From contig CAKZLE010000014.1 of NCBI GenBank assembly GCA_937125225.1, positions 62,001 through 126,000 of the forward strand: 64,000 bases of DNA, in the 5' to 3' direction. This DNA is from an uncultured Spirochaetia bacterium. GTDB taxonomy: Bacteria > Spirochaetota > Spirochaetia > CAKZLE01. Positions within the stretch are counted from its first letter, which is position 1; every line of letters begins with the position of its first letter. Of the stretch, positions 27,190 through 37,398 are shown piece after piece. The position numbers and the translations under genes are program-made. The notes beneath the pieces are model-generated. The model did no database searches. It was not told where the DNA came from and saw only the letters and a list, made by a program, of their open reading frames with translations.

Positions 27190-27720
27190 TCAGCTCAGTG
27201 ATCTGAATGCGATATCGAGATCACGATCATATGCTAACTGCTGCAGAATCTCTTGTAACTCAGCTGCGCGTTTCGGGCCTTCTAGGGTAATCCGTATCCT
27301 CATGTTGAACATAGGAGAACCAGTAAAAGGTGCTGATTCAGCGTCTGTCTCGAGTTCTTCAATATTGATCTTCTCCTGGGAGAGTAGAGAGGTCACTGCA
27401 TGGACAATACCGGGAGAATCCAAGGAGACTGTCTCTATCATATAGGGGACACCTGTTCTTCTTGAACTCCCCTCTTCTGTCACTACGACATCTACAGAGA
27501 AATCATTCAAGGGTCCCTTGGAAAAATCATGGCTGGCAAGTTTTTCGATGGCCTTGGGATCACCCTCGACTAACATCATCACGGCAAACTCACCACCTAG
27601 TACAGACATCTTACTCTCTTCTATATTACAGGAAGCCTCTTCTACCACACTGGTAATATCATCAACGACACCGATCCGATCTGAGCCGATCGCTCTAATT
27701 ACTGCAAAAGCCTGGTCCAT
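27190..27720 (-). CDS. Double-ACT-domain regulatory protein (GcvR-like)
   Basis: Cytoplasmic protein of 176 residues made of two ACT domains, about 4-80 (AVIRAIGSDRIGVVDDITSVV) and about 90-172 (MIETVSLDSPGIVHAVTSLLS). This is the layout of GcvR, which modulates the glycine cleavage regulator, and of other amino-acid sensors. GGAGG precedes the ATG. No glycine-cleavage gene is nearby, so its partner is unknown. Confidence 0.8.
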   Translation of the reverse strand: MDQAFAVIRAIGSDRIGVVDDITSVVEEASCNIEESKMSVLGGEFAVMMLVEGDPKAIEKLASHDFSKGPLNDFSVDVVVTEEGSSRRTGVPYMIETVSLDSPGIVHAVTSLLSQEKINIEELETDAESAPFTGSPMFNMRIRITLEGPKRAAELQEILQQLAYDRDLDIAFRSLS

Positions 27721-27823
27721 CTATCCCACCTCCAAATATATGGTATATTGGCATTGTACGTTCAAGAATAGAGCTTGTCCACTGATTATTCTTTTAAAAT
27801 CTCTTGAGATAAGTATATTTTTC

Positions 27824-27853
27824 TTGAATACATCAATTTCAGTATAGTATAGT
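27824..27853 (+). promoter_or_regulatory. Promoter for leader ORF and CNNM gene
   Basis: TTGAAT (27824-27829), an 18-base spacer and TATAGT (27848-27853). Predicted +1 falls on the A of the ATG at 27860, so the first frame of the message would be leaderless. Confidence 0.5.
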
Positions 27854-27859
27854 GAAAGC

Positions 27860-27958
27860 ATGGAAGACCCACTATCGGATACATCAGAAGACCCTCATTT
27901 ATCATTCAAGACCATTACTATGAACAGACACTCCTCTAAGGAGAGGGTTGTTCTATGA
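27860..27958 (+). CDS. Possible 32-residue leader ORF overlapping the CNNM start
   Basis: A short frame beginning MEDPLSDTSEDPHLS whose TGA overlaps the ATG of the CNNM gene (ATGA). It has no ribosome site, but its ATG lies seven bases after a TATAGT element, as in several other SD-less genes here. It could couple translation into the next gene. I do not recognise the peptide, and it may be non-functional. Confidence 0.35.
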   Translation: MEDPLSDTSEDPHLSFKTITMNRHSSKERVVL

Positions 27959-29208
27959 CATCACATCTCATATCAATATTCATTCTCATATTTCTATCAG
28001 GTATCTTCTCTGGAACCGAGACAGCGTTCACTTCATTATCATTCATTCAGGTCAAAGAGCTTGAGAATAGTGATAGAAAAGCTGCAAAGGTCGCTGCAAG
28101 ATTGGCTAAGAAATCAGATGTTCTACTCACAACCATCCTAATAGGGAATAATCTCGTGAATATCGCAGCCTCTGCCATGGTCACTACGTTGACCATTGAT
28201 AGATTCGGTAATCAGGCGATCGGATATGCAACAGGGATCCTGACTCTGATCATTCTCATCTTTGCAGAGATCACTCCAAAACAGATCGCCATAGTGAACA
28301 GCAAACAGATCTGCCTGTATATGGCCTATCCGATATATGGTCTCACCATGGCCCTCTATCCTCTGGTATTCATCATCAAAGGAATCAGCTCTTTCATCAC
28401 GAGTGTTTTTGTCAAGGAAAAACGGGAGAACATCTCATTAGAGGGGATACTCCACGTCATGGATGTAGCACAGGATCAGGGAATCGTAGAAGACTATGAA
28501 TCGAATCTCGTCCAAAGAGTATTCAGATTCGATGATATCGATGTTCATACCATAATGACCCATCGAACGGATGTCTTCAGTATTGATGGCAGGACGAAGG
28601 TCAAAGAGGCCCTCCCACTTGTCGTTCAGAGCGGGTACTCACGTATTCCGATCTTTGAAGGTACCCCAGAACATATCGTAGGGGTCCTACTCACAAGAGA
28701 CCTACTCGATCATGTGATCGGGGAACATCTTGAGCTGACTGTTGATCAGATTGCCGTAGACCCTATCTTTGTCCCTGAGACAAGAAAGATCCATGAGATG
28801 TTTTCTCTTTTCAAGACTCGTAAACTACACCTGGCAACTGTCATGGATGAATATGGTGGATTAGCTGGAATCGTCACCCTAGAAGATGTCATAGAGGAAC
28901 TCTTCGGTGAACTCTATGATGAACATGAGACGGGGACTCTAGAGAGGATCATCCCTACATTAGATGACTCCTTCACGATCATGGGGGAGACTCCAATCCA
29001 GCAGGTCGAAGACTACTTCGACCTCGATATGGAGCATAGCAGACACGTGGGAACTATCAGTGGATATATCACCGAACAGCTTGGGACCATACCTGAAGAG
29101 GGCCAGATCGTTGAGACTGAATGGGGTATATTCAAGATTGATTCCATGCAGGGAAATCGTATCCTCTCGCTGATATTTCTCCCCATGGAACCTCACAAGG
29201 TAGTATAA
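27955..29208 (+). CDS. CNNM/CorC-family transporter (DUF21 plus CBS pair)
   Basis: Membrane protein of 417 residues of the hemolysin-C-like group, linked to magnesium or cobalt transport. A DUF21 membrane domain (about 1-165) has three or four helices and begins SGIFSGTETAFTSLS. A CBS pair (about 195-320) contains IMTHRTDVFSIDG and MDEYGGLAGIVTLEDVIEELFGE. A CorC_HlyC domain (about 335-410) closes the protein. AAGGAG lies upstream. It is translationally overlapped with a short leader frame. Confidence 0.9.
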   Translation: MTSHLISIFILIFLSGIFSGTETAFTSLSFIQVKELENSDRKAAKVAARLAKKSDVLLTTILIGNNLVNIAASAMVTTLTIDRFGNQAIGYATGILTLIILIFAEITPKQIAIVNSKQICLYMAYPIYGLTMALYPLVFIIKGISSFITSVFVKEKRENISLEGILHVMDVAQDQGIVEDYESNLVQRVFRFDDIDVHTIMTHRTDVFSIDGRTKVKEALPLVVQSGYSRIPIFEGTPEHIVGVLLTRDLLDHVIGEHLELTVDQIAVDPIFVPETRKIHEMFSLFKTRKLHLATVMDEYGGLAGIVTLEDVIEELFGELYDEHETGTLERIIPTLDDSFTIMGETPIQQVEDYFDLDMEHSRHVGTISGYITEQLGTIPEEGQIVETEWGIFKIDSMQGNRILSLIFLPMEPHKVV

Positions 29209-29264
29209 ACCTAAGTCTTGAATAACTTCTTTATCTCCAAATGACTATATCCTCAACCACCTGA

Positions 29265-29293
29265 TTGACTGAATCGATTCTCATGGGTATCAT
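29265..29293 (+). promoter_or_regulatory. Promoter placing leuS on a leaderless mRNA
   Basis: TTGACT (29265-29270), a 17-base spacer and TATCAT (29288-29293). The expected +1, seven bases on, is exactly the A of the leuS ATG at 29300. No ribosome site exists in front of that ATG. Confidence 0.65.
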
Positions 29294-29299
29294 TCGATC

Positions 29300-31813
29300 A
29301 TGAGCAAATACCCATTCAACAAAATCGAACCAAAATGGCAGGCGTTTTGGGAAGAAAATAAGACTTTCAAAGTCACAGAAGATCCTGCATACCCAGAAGA
29401 CAAACGAGTATATGTTATGGACATGTTTCCATACCCATCAGGAGCTGGACTCCATGTAGGACATCCTGAAGGTTATACCGCTACAGATATCTATTGTCGA
29501 TACCTATCTATGAATGGATACAATGTATTGCATCCAATGGGATTCGACTCTTTCGGACTTCCTGCAGAGAACTATGCGATCAAAACAGGAACACATCCAA
29601 AAGTAACTACCGAGAAGAACATCAATCATTTCAGAGAACAGATCAAGAGTCTTGGTTTCTGTTATGACTGGGATCGTGAAGTCTCCACACATACCCCGGA
29701 ATACTACCGATGGACACAATGGATCTTCCTTCAGCTCTATAAGAAGGGACTCGCCTATGAATCGGAGACTCCGATCAACTGGTGTCCCAACTGTAAGACT
29801 GGTCTTGCCAATGAAGAGGTAAAAGACGGAAAGTGTGAACGCTGTAGTACTCAGGTAACAAGAAAGAACCTCAGACAATGGATCTTGAAGATCACCGAGT
29901 ATGGGGACAGACTTCTTGAGGATCTCGATTCATTAGATTGGACTGATGCGATCAAGGCGATGCAGCGAAACTGGATCGGTAAGAGTGAAGGTGCAGATGT
30001 GACCTTCTCGATAGAGGGACACGATGATACGATCCCCGTATATACCACACGTCCTGATACACTCTTCGGTGCCACCTATATGGTATTGGCTCCAGAGCAT
30101 CCTCTCGTACATGAGATCACCACTGATGAGTATCATGATGCAGTCGATACCTATATTGATAAGGCAGCAAAGAAATCAGACCTTGAACGAACTGATCTGG
30201 CCAAAGAGAAGACTGGTGTATTTACCGGTGCCTATGCAATAAATCCGGTCAACGATAAGAGAATACCTATCTGGGTAGCCGACTATGTACTGATCTCCTA
30301 TGGATCGGGAGCGATCATGGCAGTACCTGCACATGATACACGAGACTGGGAGTTCGCTAAAGAGTTCGACCTACCGATCATTGAGGTCCTCAAAGGTGGC
30401 AACGTTACAGAAGAGGCTTTCACCGGTGATGGAACTCATATAAATTCAGGCTTTCTGGATGGGATGGATAAAACAACGGCCATCAATGCGATGATCGAAT
30501 GGCTTGAAAAGAGAAAACTGGGAACAAAAGCAGTCAATTTCAAACTGAGAGACTGGATCTTCAGTCGACAGAGATACTGGGGAGAACCTATCCCGCTGGT
30601 ACACTGTGAAGATTGTGGTATCGTTCCAATCTCAGAGTCGGAACTTCCCCTACGATTACCTGAGACTTCCTCTTTCGCACCCTCGGGAACTGGAGAAAGT
30701 CCTTTAGCCAATATTACAGAGTGGGTCAACACCACCTGTCCGGTTTGTGGAAAGCCTGCAAAACGTGAGACCAACACGATGCCTCAATGGGCTGGATCAT
30801 GCTGGTATTATCTGCGATATCTTGATCCACATAATTCTACGGAACTTGCTGAAAAAGAGAAGATCGATTACTGGATGCCAGTTGACCTCTATGTAGGTGG
30901 TGCAGAACATGCCGTCTTACATCTGCTCTATGCACGATTCTGGCATAAGGTCCTCTTTGATATCGGAGTCGTGGATCAGAAAGAGCCATTCCAGAGACTG
31001 GTGAATCAGGGAATGATCACCTCCTTCGCTTATCAGAGAAAAGATAAGTCTCTTGTCCCTACCGATGAGGTAGAAGAGCCTGAGACTGATCTCTATATCG
31101 AGACAGCAACAGGTGAGAAACTTGAGAGAGTCATCGCTAAGATGTCAAAGAGTCTGAAGAATGTCATCAATCCTGATGATATCATCAAAGACTTCGGGGC
31201 TGATTCCATGAGACTCTATGAGATGTTCATGGGTCCTCTACAGGTCTCAAAGCCGTGGGCGACTAGTGGCCTCTCTGGTGTCCATAGGTTCCTAGATAGA
31301 GCTTGGAGACTCTCCGATAAAGAACTCAGTGATAAGGAACCTCCTAAGGAACTTCTTAAATCACTTCACAAGACGATCAAAAAGGTAAATCATGATACGG
31401 CGAATCTGGAGTTCAATACTGCGATCGCTCAGATGATGATCTACATCAATGACCTGTTCAAGAGTGAGGAACTCTATAGGTCACTCTGGGAACCCTTTGT
31501 AAGGATCCTTGCTCCCTATGCTCCTCATATTGCAGAAGAACTCTGGGAGAAATTAGGATATGAGCCTTCTATAGCGAAAGCAGCTTGGCCCTCCTATGAT
31601 GAGGCATTGACTATCGATGATGAGATCACAGTGATCTTTCAGGTCAATGGAAAGGTGAGAGCTAAGGTCAATGTAGCCCTTGGTCTTGATAAGGCTACCT
31701 TAGAAGAGATGGCTCTAACACATGAGAAGGTTCGGGAATGGATCAAGGACAAGGAGATCAAAAGAGTGATCGCCGTTCCCAACAAACTCGTGAATATCGT
31801 CATAGGAAAATAG
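29300..31813 (+). CDS. leuS: Leucyl-tRNA synthetase
   Basis: Class I synthetase of 837 residues, normal bacterial length. The HIGH-type motif is in [15 protein letters not shown] (about 43-57) and KMSKS in [15 protein letters not shown] (about 613). The CP1 editing domain with [14 protein letters not shown] (about 236) is present, as are zinc-type cysteines in [15 protein letters not shown] and CERC. No T-box or leader exists upstream. The promoter lies so close that translation probably starts on a leaderless message. Confidence 0.97.
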   Translation: MSKYPFNKIEPKWQAFWEENKTFKVTEDPAYPEDKRVYVMDMFPYPSGAGLHVGHPEGYTATDIYCRYLSMNGYNVLHPMGFDSFGLPAENYAIKTGTHPKVTTEKNINHFREQIKSLGFCYDWDREVSTHTPEYYRWTQWIFLQLYKKGLAYESETPINWCPNCKTGLANEEVKDGKCERCSTQVTRKNLRQWILKITEYGDRLLEDLDSLDWTDAIKAMQRNWIGKSEGADVTFSIEGHDDTIPVYTTRPDTLFGATYMVLAPEHPLVHEITTDEYHDAVDTYIDKAAKKSDLERTDLAKEKTGVFTGAYAINPVNDKRIPIWVADYVLISYGSGAIMAVPAHDTRDWEFAKEFDLPIIEVLKGGNVTEEAFTGDGTHINSGFLDGMDKTTAINAMIEWLEKRKLGTKAVNFKLRDWIFSRQRYWGEPIPLVHCEDCGIVPISESELPLRLPETSSFAPSGTGESPLANITEWVNTTCPVCGKPAKRETNTMPQWAGSCWYYLRYLDPHNSTELAEKEKIDYWMPVDLYVGGAEHAVLHLLYARFWHKVLFDIGVVDQKEPFQRLVNQGMITSFAYQRKDKSLVPTDEVEEPETDLYIETATGEKLERVIAKMSKSLKNVINPDDIIKDFGADSMRLYEMFMGPLQVSKPWATSGLSGVHRFLDRAWRLSDKELSDKEPPKELLKSLHKTIKKVNHDTANLEFNTAIAQMMIYINDLFKSEELYRSLWEPFVRILAPYAPHIAEELWEKLGYEPSIAKAAWPSYDEALTIDDEITVIFQVNGKVRAKVNVALGLDKATLEEMALTHEKVREWIKDKEIKRVIAVPNKLVNIVIGK

Positions 31814-31842
31814 AACTCACTACGTTCTGCGAAGATGAATAG

Positions 31843-31879
31843 AAGAGGTTCAACTCATAATGAGATGAACCTCTTTTTT
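31843..31879 (+). terminator. Terminator after leuS
   Basis: AAGAGGTTCA (31843-31852) pairs with TGAACCTCTT (31866-31875), with an inner CTCA/TGAG stem and a following run of six T (31874-31879). A textbook intrinsic terminator. Confidence 0.9.
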
Positions 31880-31894
31880 ATATAGTCATGATCC

Positions 31895-33349
31895 TCAGAT
31901 CTGATACAACTCCTCATAAGGAAAACCGGTAAGCATCTCACAGGTCTTTCGGACTTCAGCATCTACCTCATCTCTACTACCACCATCATCAAGTCGTCTC
32001 ATCTCTTGCACGATCACAGCATGTCTTTTTGGAGTGATTTTGAACTGTAAGCCGAGGAAAACTCCAATGATCACAAGAGTGATCGGCCCGAGTAGGAAGA
32101 ATAATCTGAGAGCTTCAAGGGTCTCGACTGATTGAACCTCATTGGAGACAAATCCGATCTGAGTCAAGACAAAACCGATCAACGGCATTGCTATTAGCCC
32201 CTGAACCATCTTCCTGATGAGCGTCATAGCTCCAGAATAGATGCCAGAACGTTTCTTTCCGGTAATCAACTGATCTACGTCTATCACACTTGGCAGGATC
32301 GCCCAGGGTATAAGGATTGCAGCCGAGGTCCCCGTTCCGATCAAAGCACAAACTAGAGCGATGACTACAGTCGAAGAGGAAGGAGAGAGAAACAGGAAGG
32401 AACTCATAAGACCAAGAGCGAACAAAGTCATACCTATCACAAAGGCGACGCCTTTGCCTCTTTTGTTAGAGATCATCGTATAGACTGGCATCATAGCTAT
32501 CTGTACGATCATCAAAGAACCCATCGCAACAGGATACAACTCAGGTTTCTGAAGATAATAGGTCAGGAAATATACGAAGAGCGCCATGAGGATATCAGAG
32601 GCAGTATAGGCCGCAATATACATTCCTACATGAACTCTAAAGGAGCTGTTTTTCAAGATGGTGGCGAACTGGCTGAAGATCGCTAGAGCGCTACTCTCTC
32701 GTTCTCTCTTCTCATAAGGAAGTTCCCAAGTACCGAAATAAACCAAAAGCCAAGGAAGAGCATAGAGGACTCCGAAGATGATCGCCATAGTGATATATCC
32801 ACTACTTGATCCCGCAGGATATTTCCCGATGATCATACTTGGGATCGTTCCTGCTAGCAGGGCCGAAACACCTGAGAAGATCATCCTGGAAGCTGAGAGT
32901 CTTGACCGTACCTTGAAATCTACAGTCATCTCTGCATTCAGTGCAGCATAGGGAATCATGACCATAGTGAATACGGTACTAAAAAGGATATATGCAAAAC
33001 TGTAATAGGCGAAGACTGCAGCTTGAGAACCAAGATTGACTGGTAGCCAAAGGAGAAGGAAACTAACGAATATCGGAACGATCCCGATAAGAAAATAGAC
33101 TCTTCTTCTACCATGTTTTGACCTGGTAATATCAGAGAGATACCCCATGAGAGGATCAGAGATCGCATCCCATACCTTCCCTATTGCAAACACGAAACCT
33201 GCTGCAGCAGGACTCAATCCGGCAACCTCAGTCAGATAGAAGAGGAACATCATACCGATAATGAGAAAGGACCCACCTCCGTAGACATCTCCCACACCAT
33301 AGCTTAACAATGTACCTACGGTTACCCCTCGCTCTTCTGTTTTTTTCAT
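31895..33349 (-). CDS. GPH-family sugar:cation symporter (MelB/XynP type)
   Basis: Membrane transporter of 484 residues with about twelve helices. It begins LLSYGVGDVYGGGSF and has the family motif WDAISDPLMGYLSDITRSKHGRRR near residue 62. GPH carriers move glycosides, pentosides or hexuronides. It has its own promoter and is separated from the rhamnose-type operon by a terminator, so joint regulation is not implied. The substrate is unknown. Confidence 0.9.
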   Translation of the reverse strand: MKKTEERGVTVGTLLSYGVGDVYGGGSFLIIGMMFLFYLTEVAGLSPAAAGFVFAIGKVWDAISDPLMGYLSDITRSKHGRRRVYFLIGIVPIFVSFLLLWLPVNLGSQAAVFAYYSFAYILFSTVFTMVMIPYAALNAEMTVDFKVRSRLSASRMIFSGVSALLAGTIPSMIIGKYPAGSSSGYITMAIIFGVLYALPWLLVYFGTWELPYEKRERESSALAIFSQFATILKNSSFRVHVGMYIAAYTASDILMALFVYFLTYYLQKPELYPVAMGSLMIVQIAMMPVYTMISNKRGKGVAFVIGMTLFALGLMSSFLFLSPSSSTVVIALVCALIGTGTSAAILIPWAILPSVIDVDQLITGKKRSGIYSGAMTLIRKMVQGLIAMPLIGFVLTQIGFVSNEVQSVETLEALRLFFLLGPITLVIIGVFLGLQFKITPKRHAVIVQEMRRLDDGGSRDEVDAEVRKTCEMLTGFPYEELYQI

Positions 33350-33376
33350 GTTCTCTCCACTATTATATTTTTACAC

Positions 33377-33404
33377 ATTGTAACATAACTGCATGAGAAG
33401 TCAA
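33377..33404 (-). promoter_or_regulatory. Promoter of the GPH transporter gene
   Basis: On the minus strand TTGACT (33404-33399), a 16-base spacer and TACAAT (33382-33377). Confidence 0.65.
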
Positions 33405-33409
33405 AGAAA

Positions 33410-33432
33410 AGCTGCTGGAAGGACCAGCAGCT
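33410..33432 (-). terminator. Terminator after the rhamnose-type operon
   Basis: AGCTGCTGG (33410-33418) and CCAGCAGCT (33424-33432) form a perfect 9-bp stem with a 5-base loop. On the minus strand TTTTCTTT follows. It closes the transcript that ends with the mutarotase gene. Confidence 0.85.
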
Positions 33433-33474
33433 AAAAAGGAGTGAAAATGAATAATTGTTCATTACCAGCTATTA

Positions 33475-33789
33475 TTAATCTAAATGAAAGACCTCTTCTA
33501 GTGAGACTGATACCGGCGAGTTATCCTCATTGGTCTCCATGATGTCTGCCATATAGGCCCACCACTTCTGAACAATCTCAAGAGTTCCGAGATCCTGAGA
33601 CCCTCCACCACCAACATTCTTCTGTACTGCGAATAGTGTATCGGTCTCTTCGTCAAGAAAGATCGTATAGTCCCGAACACCACTCTCGATTAGGAGTTGT
33701 TTCAGTTCAGGCCAGATCTCATCGTGTCTTTTACGATATTCCTCTTTCATACCAGGAAGTAACTTCATCTTAAAACTGCTTCGTTTCAT
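33475..33789 (-). CDS. rhaM: L-rhamnose mutarotase
   Basis: Small cytoplasmic enzyme of 104 residues interconverting rhamnose anomers. The catalytic His is in KRHDEIWPEL (about 20-29). The C-terminal WWAYMADIMETNEDNSP matches the RhaM/RhaU family (formerly DUF718). It is the last gene of the importer operon, 2 bases after the permease stop, as in the rhizobial rhaSTPQU order. It is the best marker that the importer handles rhamnose or a similar 6-deoxyhexose. Confidence 0.9.
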   Translation of the reverse strand: MKRSSFKMKLLPGMKEEYRKRHDEIWPELKQLLIESGVRDYTIFLDEETDTLFAVQKNVGGGGSQDLGTLEIVQKWWAYMADIMETNEDNSPVSVSLEEVFHLD

Positions 33790-33791
33790 AG

Positions 33792-34850
33792 CTAGACCTC
33801 TACCATCCCGGATTCTTTTTGCTGCCTTCGCAGTTTTCTTCTTGCTTTTACCGTATCCAGGAATCCTGGTAACAGTACCGCTATGATCAACAGGAGTCCT
33901 GTAGTGATGATCATCACCTTAGCAGAGAGATTGATCAAGCCCATACCGAACTTAAGATATCCCAGAAGGAAGATAGCCATAAGGACTCCGAAGAGATTCC
34001 CTTTACCACCTGTGATCGAGACTCCACCAAGAACTACGAGAGTGATCACTTCCATATCCCATCCAAGGGCTATGTTAGGTCGTGTACTCCCGATCCTTGA
34101 GGTAAGTAATACTGCTGAGATACCGCAGAATAGTCCCATAAGGGTGAAGTTGATGAATCTAGCTCTATCGACTTTAACGCCAGAGAATCTTGCCGCCTCT
34201 TTAGAGTTTCCGATCGCATAGAGTTTTCTACCATATTGTGTCTTATGTAGAACGAATCCCATGATAGCCGCTAGGACTAAAAACAACACCAATTCGAAGG
34301 GGATAAGCGTCTCTCCTAGGTACCCCTGTCCAAAATAGGCGAACTTTTCAGGATACTTTGTATACGCCTGATCCTCAAGTATTGCTTGAGAGATCCCCCT
34401 GAAGATTGATTGTGTCGCAAGAGTAACAGCGATCGCAGGCATCTTGAAGCTGGTAACTAAGAATCCATTTACCATACCGGCAGATAGACCAGCGAGTAAT
34501 CCTATGATAACGATACCTGCCGCGCCGATTTCATGACTCGATGCAAAACCCATAGAGAAGGAGCACAAGGCAATGATCGAGGCGATCGATATATCGATAT
34601 CACCAGACATGATGATGAATATCATCGGAAGGGCCATGATGGCCTTCTCCATGAAGGTGAAGGTCGAATTCATCAGATTGAAGTAATCGAGGAAATAGGG
34701 TGAAAGATTCGAGAACAGGATGAACTCGAATACGATCAATACTGCCAGGATCACCTCCCACTTGGTAAATATTACAATCAACCGCTCTTTGAGACTGTTC
34801 TCATCAACCAGTCTTGAACCACTGACTAACTCACGTTTTTTCTCAGCCAT
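33792..34850 (-). CDS. rhaQ: Rhamnose-type ABC transporter permease Q
   Basis: RbsC/AraH-family permease of 352 residues with about nine or ten helices. It contains MSGDIDISIASIIALCS (about 82) and GDMEVITLVVLGGVSITGGKGNL-type C-terminal signatures. Its ATG overlaps the stop of the upstream permease. Named RhaQ by gene order and the adjacent mutarotase. Confidence 0.82.
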   Translation of the reverse strand: MAEKKRELVSGSRLVDENSLKERLIVIFTKWEVILAVLIVFEFILFSNLSPYFLDYFNLMNSTFTFMEKAIMALPMIFIIMSGDIDISIASIIALCSFSMGFASSHEIGAAGIVIIGLLAGLSAGMVNGFLVTSFKMPAIAVTLATQSIFRGISQAILEDQAYTKYPEKFAYFGQGYLGETLIPFELVLFLVLAAIMGFVLHKTQYGRKLYAIGNSKEAARFSGVKVDRARFINFTLMGLFCGISAVLLTSRIGSTRPNIALGWDMEVITLVVLGGVSITGGKGNLFGVLMAIFLLGYLKFGMGLINLSAKVMIITTGLLLIIAVLLPGFLDTVKARRKLRRQQKESGMVEV

Positions 34851-35842
34851 TATTGCTGCCTCCCCTTTAAGAGTTCTTGTTCTCTTCTCTTCTCAGAAAG
34901 TGTGTTGATCAGCATCGCGACCAATACGATCGCTCCCTGGATGAACATCTGATAGAAAGGAGAAAGATTAATGACTGGAAGAGCATTATTTATGATTCCC
35001 AGGAACAACGCTCCTAAGACGACTCCTACTACTGCACCAGAGCCACCAGCGATACTCACACCACCAATGACACAGGCTGCGACAGTCTGTAACTCGAAAC
35101 CTGCGGCAGTCTCATTCACCGCTGCTGCAAATCGAGAAGTCCACATGACCCCTGCGATACCACTAAGGATTCCGCTCAAGGTGAAGATGGTCATATGGAT
35201 CTTCTTCTCCTCGACCCCGACAAACTTGGCGGCTACTTTATTACCACCGATCGCATAGATCTCACGACCACGTTTAGTATACTTACTGAAGTAGAACATG
35301 ATCACTGAGACGACAATCCCCCACCAGATAAGGTTACTGATACCGAGAAAGTTACCATGAGGTAGGTTCATATATGATTCTGTCATCTCGTGTGCTGTTA
35401 CCCACTGACCTCTACTGATGACGAAGGTCATTCCTCTATAGATACTCATGGTGCCCAAAGTGGTGATAATTGGTGGGACCTTACCATAAGCGACTGCTGC
35501 ACCATTGATCATACCAAGAACCATCCCGATAAGCATTCCTATGATCAGGACAAAGCCTGCAGGCATACCTGGATTGTATTGATTGATCATCGCGGCAGAC
35601 ATTCCAGAAAGTCCGATCATGGAGGCGACTGATAGGTCGATCCCTCCGGTCAGGATGACAAAGAACTGTCCGATAGAGACCATGATCAATATGGAGGTAT
35701 CGTTGACGATTCGTTCGATATTAGTTACTGATACAAAGTTCGGAGCTCTCATGGTGACTCCGAAAAGGAGCACACCGATCAGAAGGATCAGACTCGTCTC
35801 TCTTCGTTGTGTTATTGTCTTTATTGATGTTGGTATACTCAT
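34850..35842 (-). CDS. rhaP: Rhamnose-type ABC transporter permease P
   Basis: RbsC-family permease of 330 residues with LTGGIDLSVASMIGLSGM near residue 63 and VAACVIGGVSIAGGSG near 240. A 4-base overlap with the ATPase gene couples translation. It should pair with RhaQ in the membrane. Confidence 0.82.
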   Translation of the reverse strand: MSIPTSIKTITQRRETSLILLIGVLLFGVTMRAPNFVSVTNIERIVNDTSILIMVSIGQFFVILTGGIDLSVASMIGLSGMSAAMINQYNPGMPAGFVLIIGMLIGMVLGMINGAAVAYGKVPPIITTLGTMSIYRGMTFVISRGQWVTAHEMTESYMNLPHGNFLGISNLIWWGIVVSVIMFYFSKYTKRGREIYAIGGNKVAAKFVGVEEKKIHMTIFTLSGILSGIAGVMWTSRFAAAVNETAAGFELQTVAACVIGGVSIAGGSGAVVGVVLGALFLGIINNALPVINLSPFYQMFIQGAIVLVAMLINTLSEKRREQELLKGRQQ

Positions 35843-37350
35843 AGAGAGACCCCCTCTTCTATATGGCCGGTTGCAGCTTTGATCACATTGTCTGAGTTCG
35901 CCTCTTCACGTGAGAACTCCCCGGTCATCTTGCCCTCATGCATTACGATGACTCTGTCAGCCATTCCAAGGACTTCAGGAAGTTCCGAGGAGATGAGGAT
36001 GACTGCAAGCCCTTGAGAAGCCATCTCTGAGATGAATTCGTGAACTGCTGCCTTTGTGGCTACATCGATACCCTTTGTTGGTTCATCGAGGATCAGGATC
36101 CTTGGTTGAGTTGCTAACCATTTAGCTAGTACGACCTTCTGCTGATTCCCTCCTGAAAGTGTATCCGCATCAACATGCCAGCCCGCCGCACGTATCTCCA
36201 TCTTCTCACCAAAGGTCTTTGTGACCTCAAACTCTCTCTTCTTATTGATGATCCCATATTTTGAGAGTTTGTTTATCTGAGGGAGAGTGATATTCTTCGC
36301 AATAGACATCTGGAGAATCACTCCCTGGCTCTGTCTATCTTCAGGGACAAAAGCGATACCATAGTTCATCGCATCATTAGGGTCAGCTATGTGAACCTCT
36401 TTACCATCTAGAGAAACCGTACCAGCTGATCGTTTATCGATCCCGAAGATCGTCCTCATAACCTCTGATCGCCCTGCGCCGATCAACCCGAAGAATCCGA
36501 GAATCTCACCTTCATGAAGATCGAAAGAGACATTGGAGAAGTATCCCGGCTGTGCCAGGTTCTTGACCGACAGCATCGTCTTCCCGATCGCTACATCAGT
36601 CTTCGGATACATCTGATCGAGAGATCTTCCTACCATCATGGTGACGATCTCATCGACATTCGTATCTGCTACCTTACCTTCCCCGATATACTTACCATCT
36701 CTGAGAACGGTGAAATAGTCACAGATCTCAAAGATCTCATCAAATTTATGTGAGATGAATATGATCGCTTTGCCAGCATCTTTTAACCTTCTCACGATCT
36801 TATAGAGATCCTCTACCTCTCGCATAGAGAGAGCAGAGGTAGGTTCATCCATGATCACTATCTGAGCATTCAAAGATAACGCTTTTGCGATCTCAACCAT
36901 ATGTCTCTGTGCTACTCCAAGATTCTTCACAAGAGTATTACAATCTATATCAAGCTCAAGTTCATCAAGCAATGCTTGAGTCTCCTTCTGCATCGCTTTC
37001 CAATCTATTCGTCTAGTTCTACCTTTAGTTATATGATGTCCCATGAATATATTCTCTGTCACTGATAATTCAGAGAACATGGACGCTTCCTGATGTATAG
37101 CTGCTATTCCTGCGTTCTGAGCATCAAGAGCATTCTTGAACTCTAGTAGATTCCCTTCATAGAGAACCTCACCTGCTGTAGGAAAATAGACACCTGTCAT
37201 AATCTTGACCAGTGTTGATTTTCCTGCACCATTCTCTCCAATAAGAGCATGTACCTCACCGGTTCTTATAGTGAGATGGACACCATCTAGAGCTTTTATA
37301 CCAGGAAAGTATTTAGTGAGGTTCTTCACCTCTAATATTGTTTCTGACAA
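35839..37350 (-). CDS. rhaT: Rhamnose-type ABC transporter ATPase (two domains), TTG start
   Basis: Tandem ATP-binding protein of 503 residues of the RbsA/AraG group. The first domain has GENGAGKSTLVKIM and VIMDEPTSALS. The second has the degenerate P-loop GLIGAGRSEVMR, LSGGNQQKVVLAKWL and LILDEPTKGID. The start is a TTG at 37350, 6 bases after GAGGAG. It is preceded by a terminator-like hairpin that separates it from the binding-protein gene. Confidence 0.85.
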   Translation of the reverse strand: MSETILEVKNLTKYFPGIKALDGVHLTIRTGEVHALIGENGAGKSTLVKIMTGVYFPTAGEVLYEGNLLEFKNALDAQNAGIAAIHQEASMFSELSVTENIFMGHHITKGRTRRIDWKAMQKETQALLDELELDIDCNTLVKNLGVAQRHMVEIAKALSLNAQIVIMDEPTSALSMREVEDLYKIVRRLKDAGKAIIFISHKFDEIFEICDYFTVLRDGKYIGEGKVADTNVDEIVTMMVGRSLDQMYPKTDVAIGKTMLSVKNLAQPGYFSNVSFDLHEGEILGFFGLIGAGRSEVMRTIFGIDKRSAGTVSLDGKEVHIADPNDAMNYGIAFVPEDRQSQGVILQMSIAKNITLPQINKLSKYGIINKKREFEVTKTFGEKMEIRAAGWHVDADTLSGGNQQKVVLAKWLATQPRILILDEPTKGIDVATKAAVHEFISEMASQGLAVILISSELPEVLGMADRVIVMHEGKMTGEFSREEANSDNVIKAATGHIEEGVSL

Positions 37351-37398
37351 ACTGAACTCCTCGCTTGATAGGGAGAATCCTTATCAATGTTATAAAAA

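Noticed and set aside
29209-29299. T-box or leader regulation of leuS
   Set aside because: The gap is only 91 bases, has no specifier hairpin or antiterminator, and the promoter lies right at the start codon.
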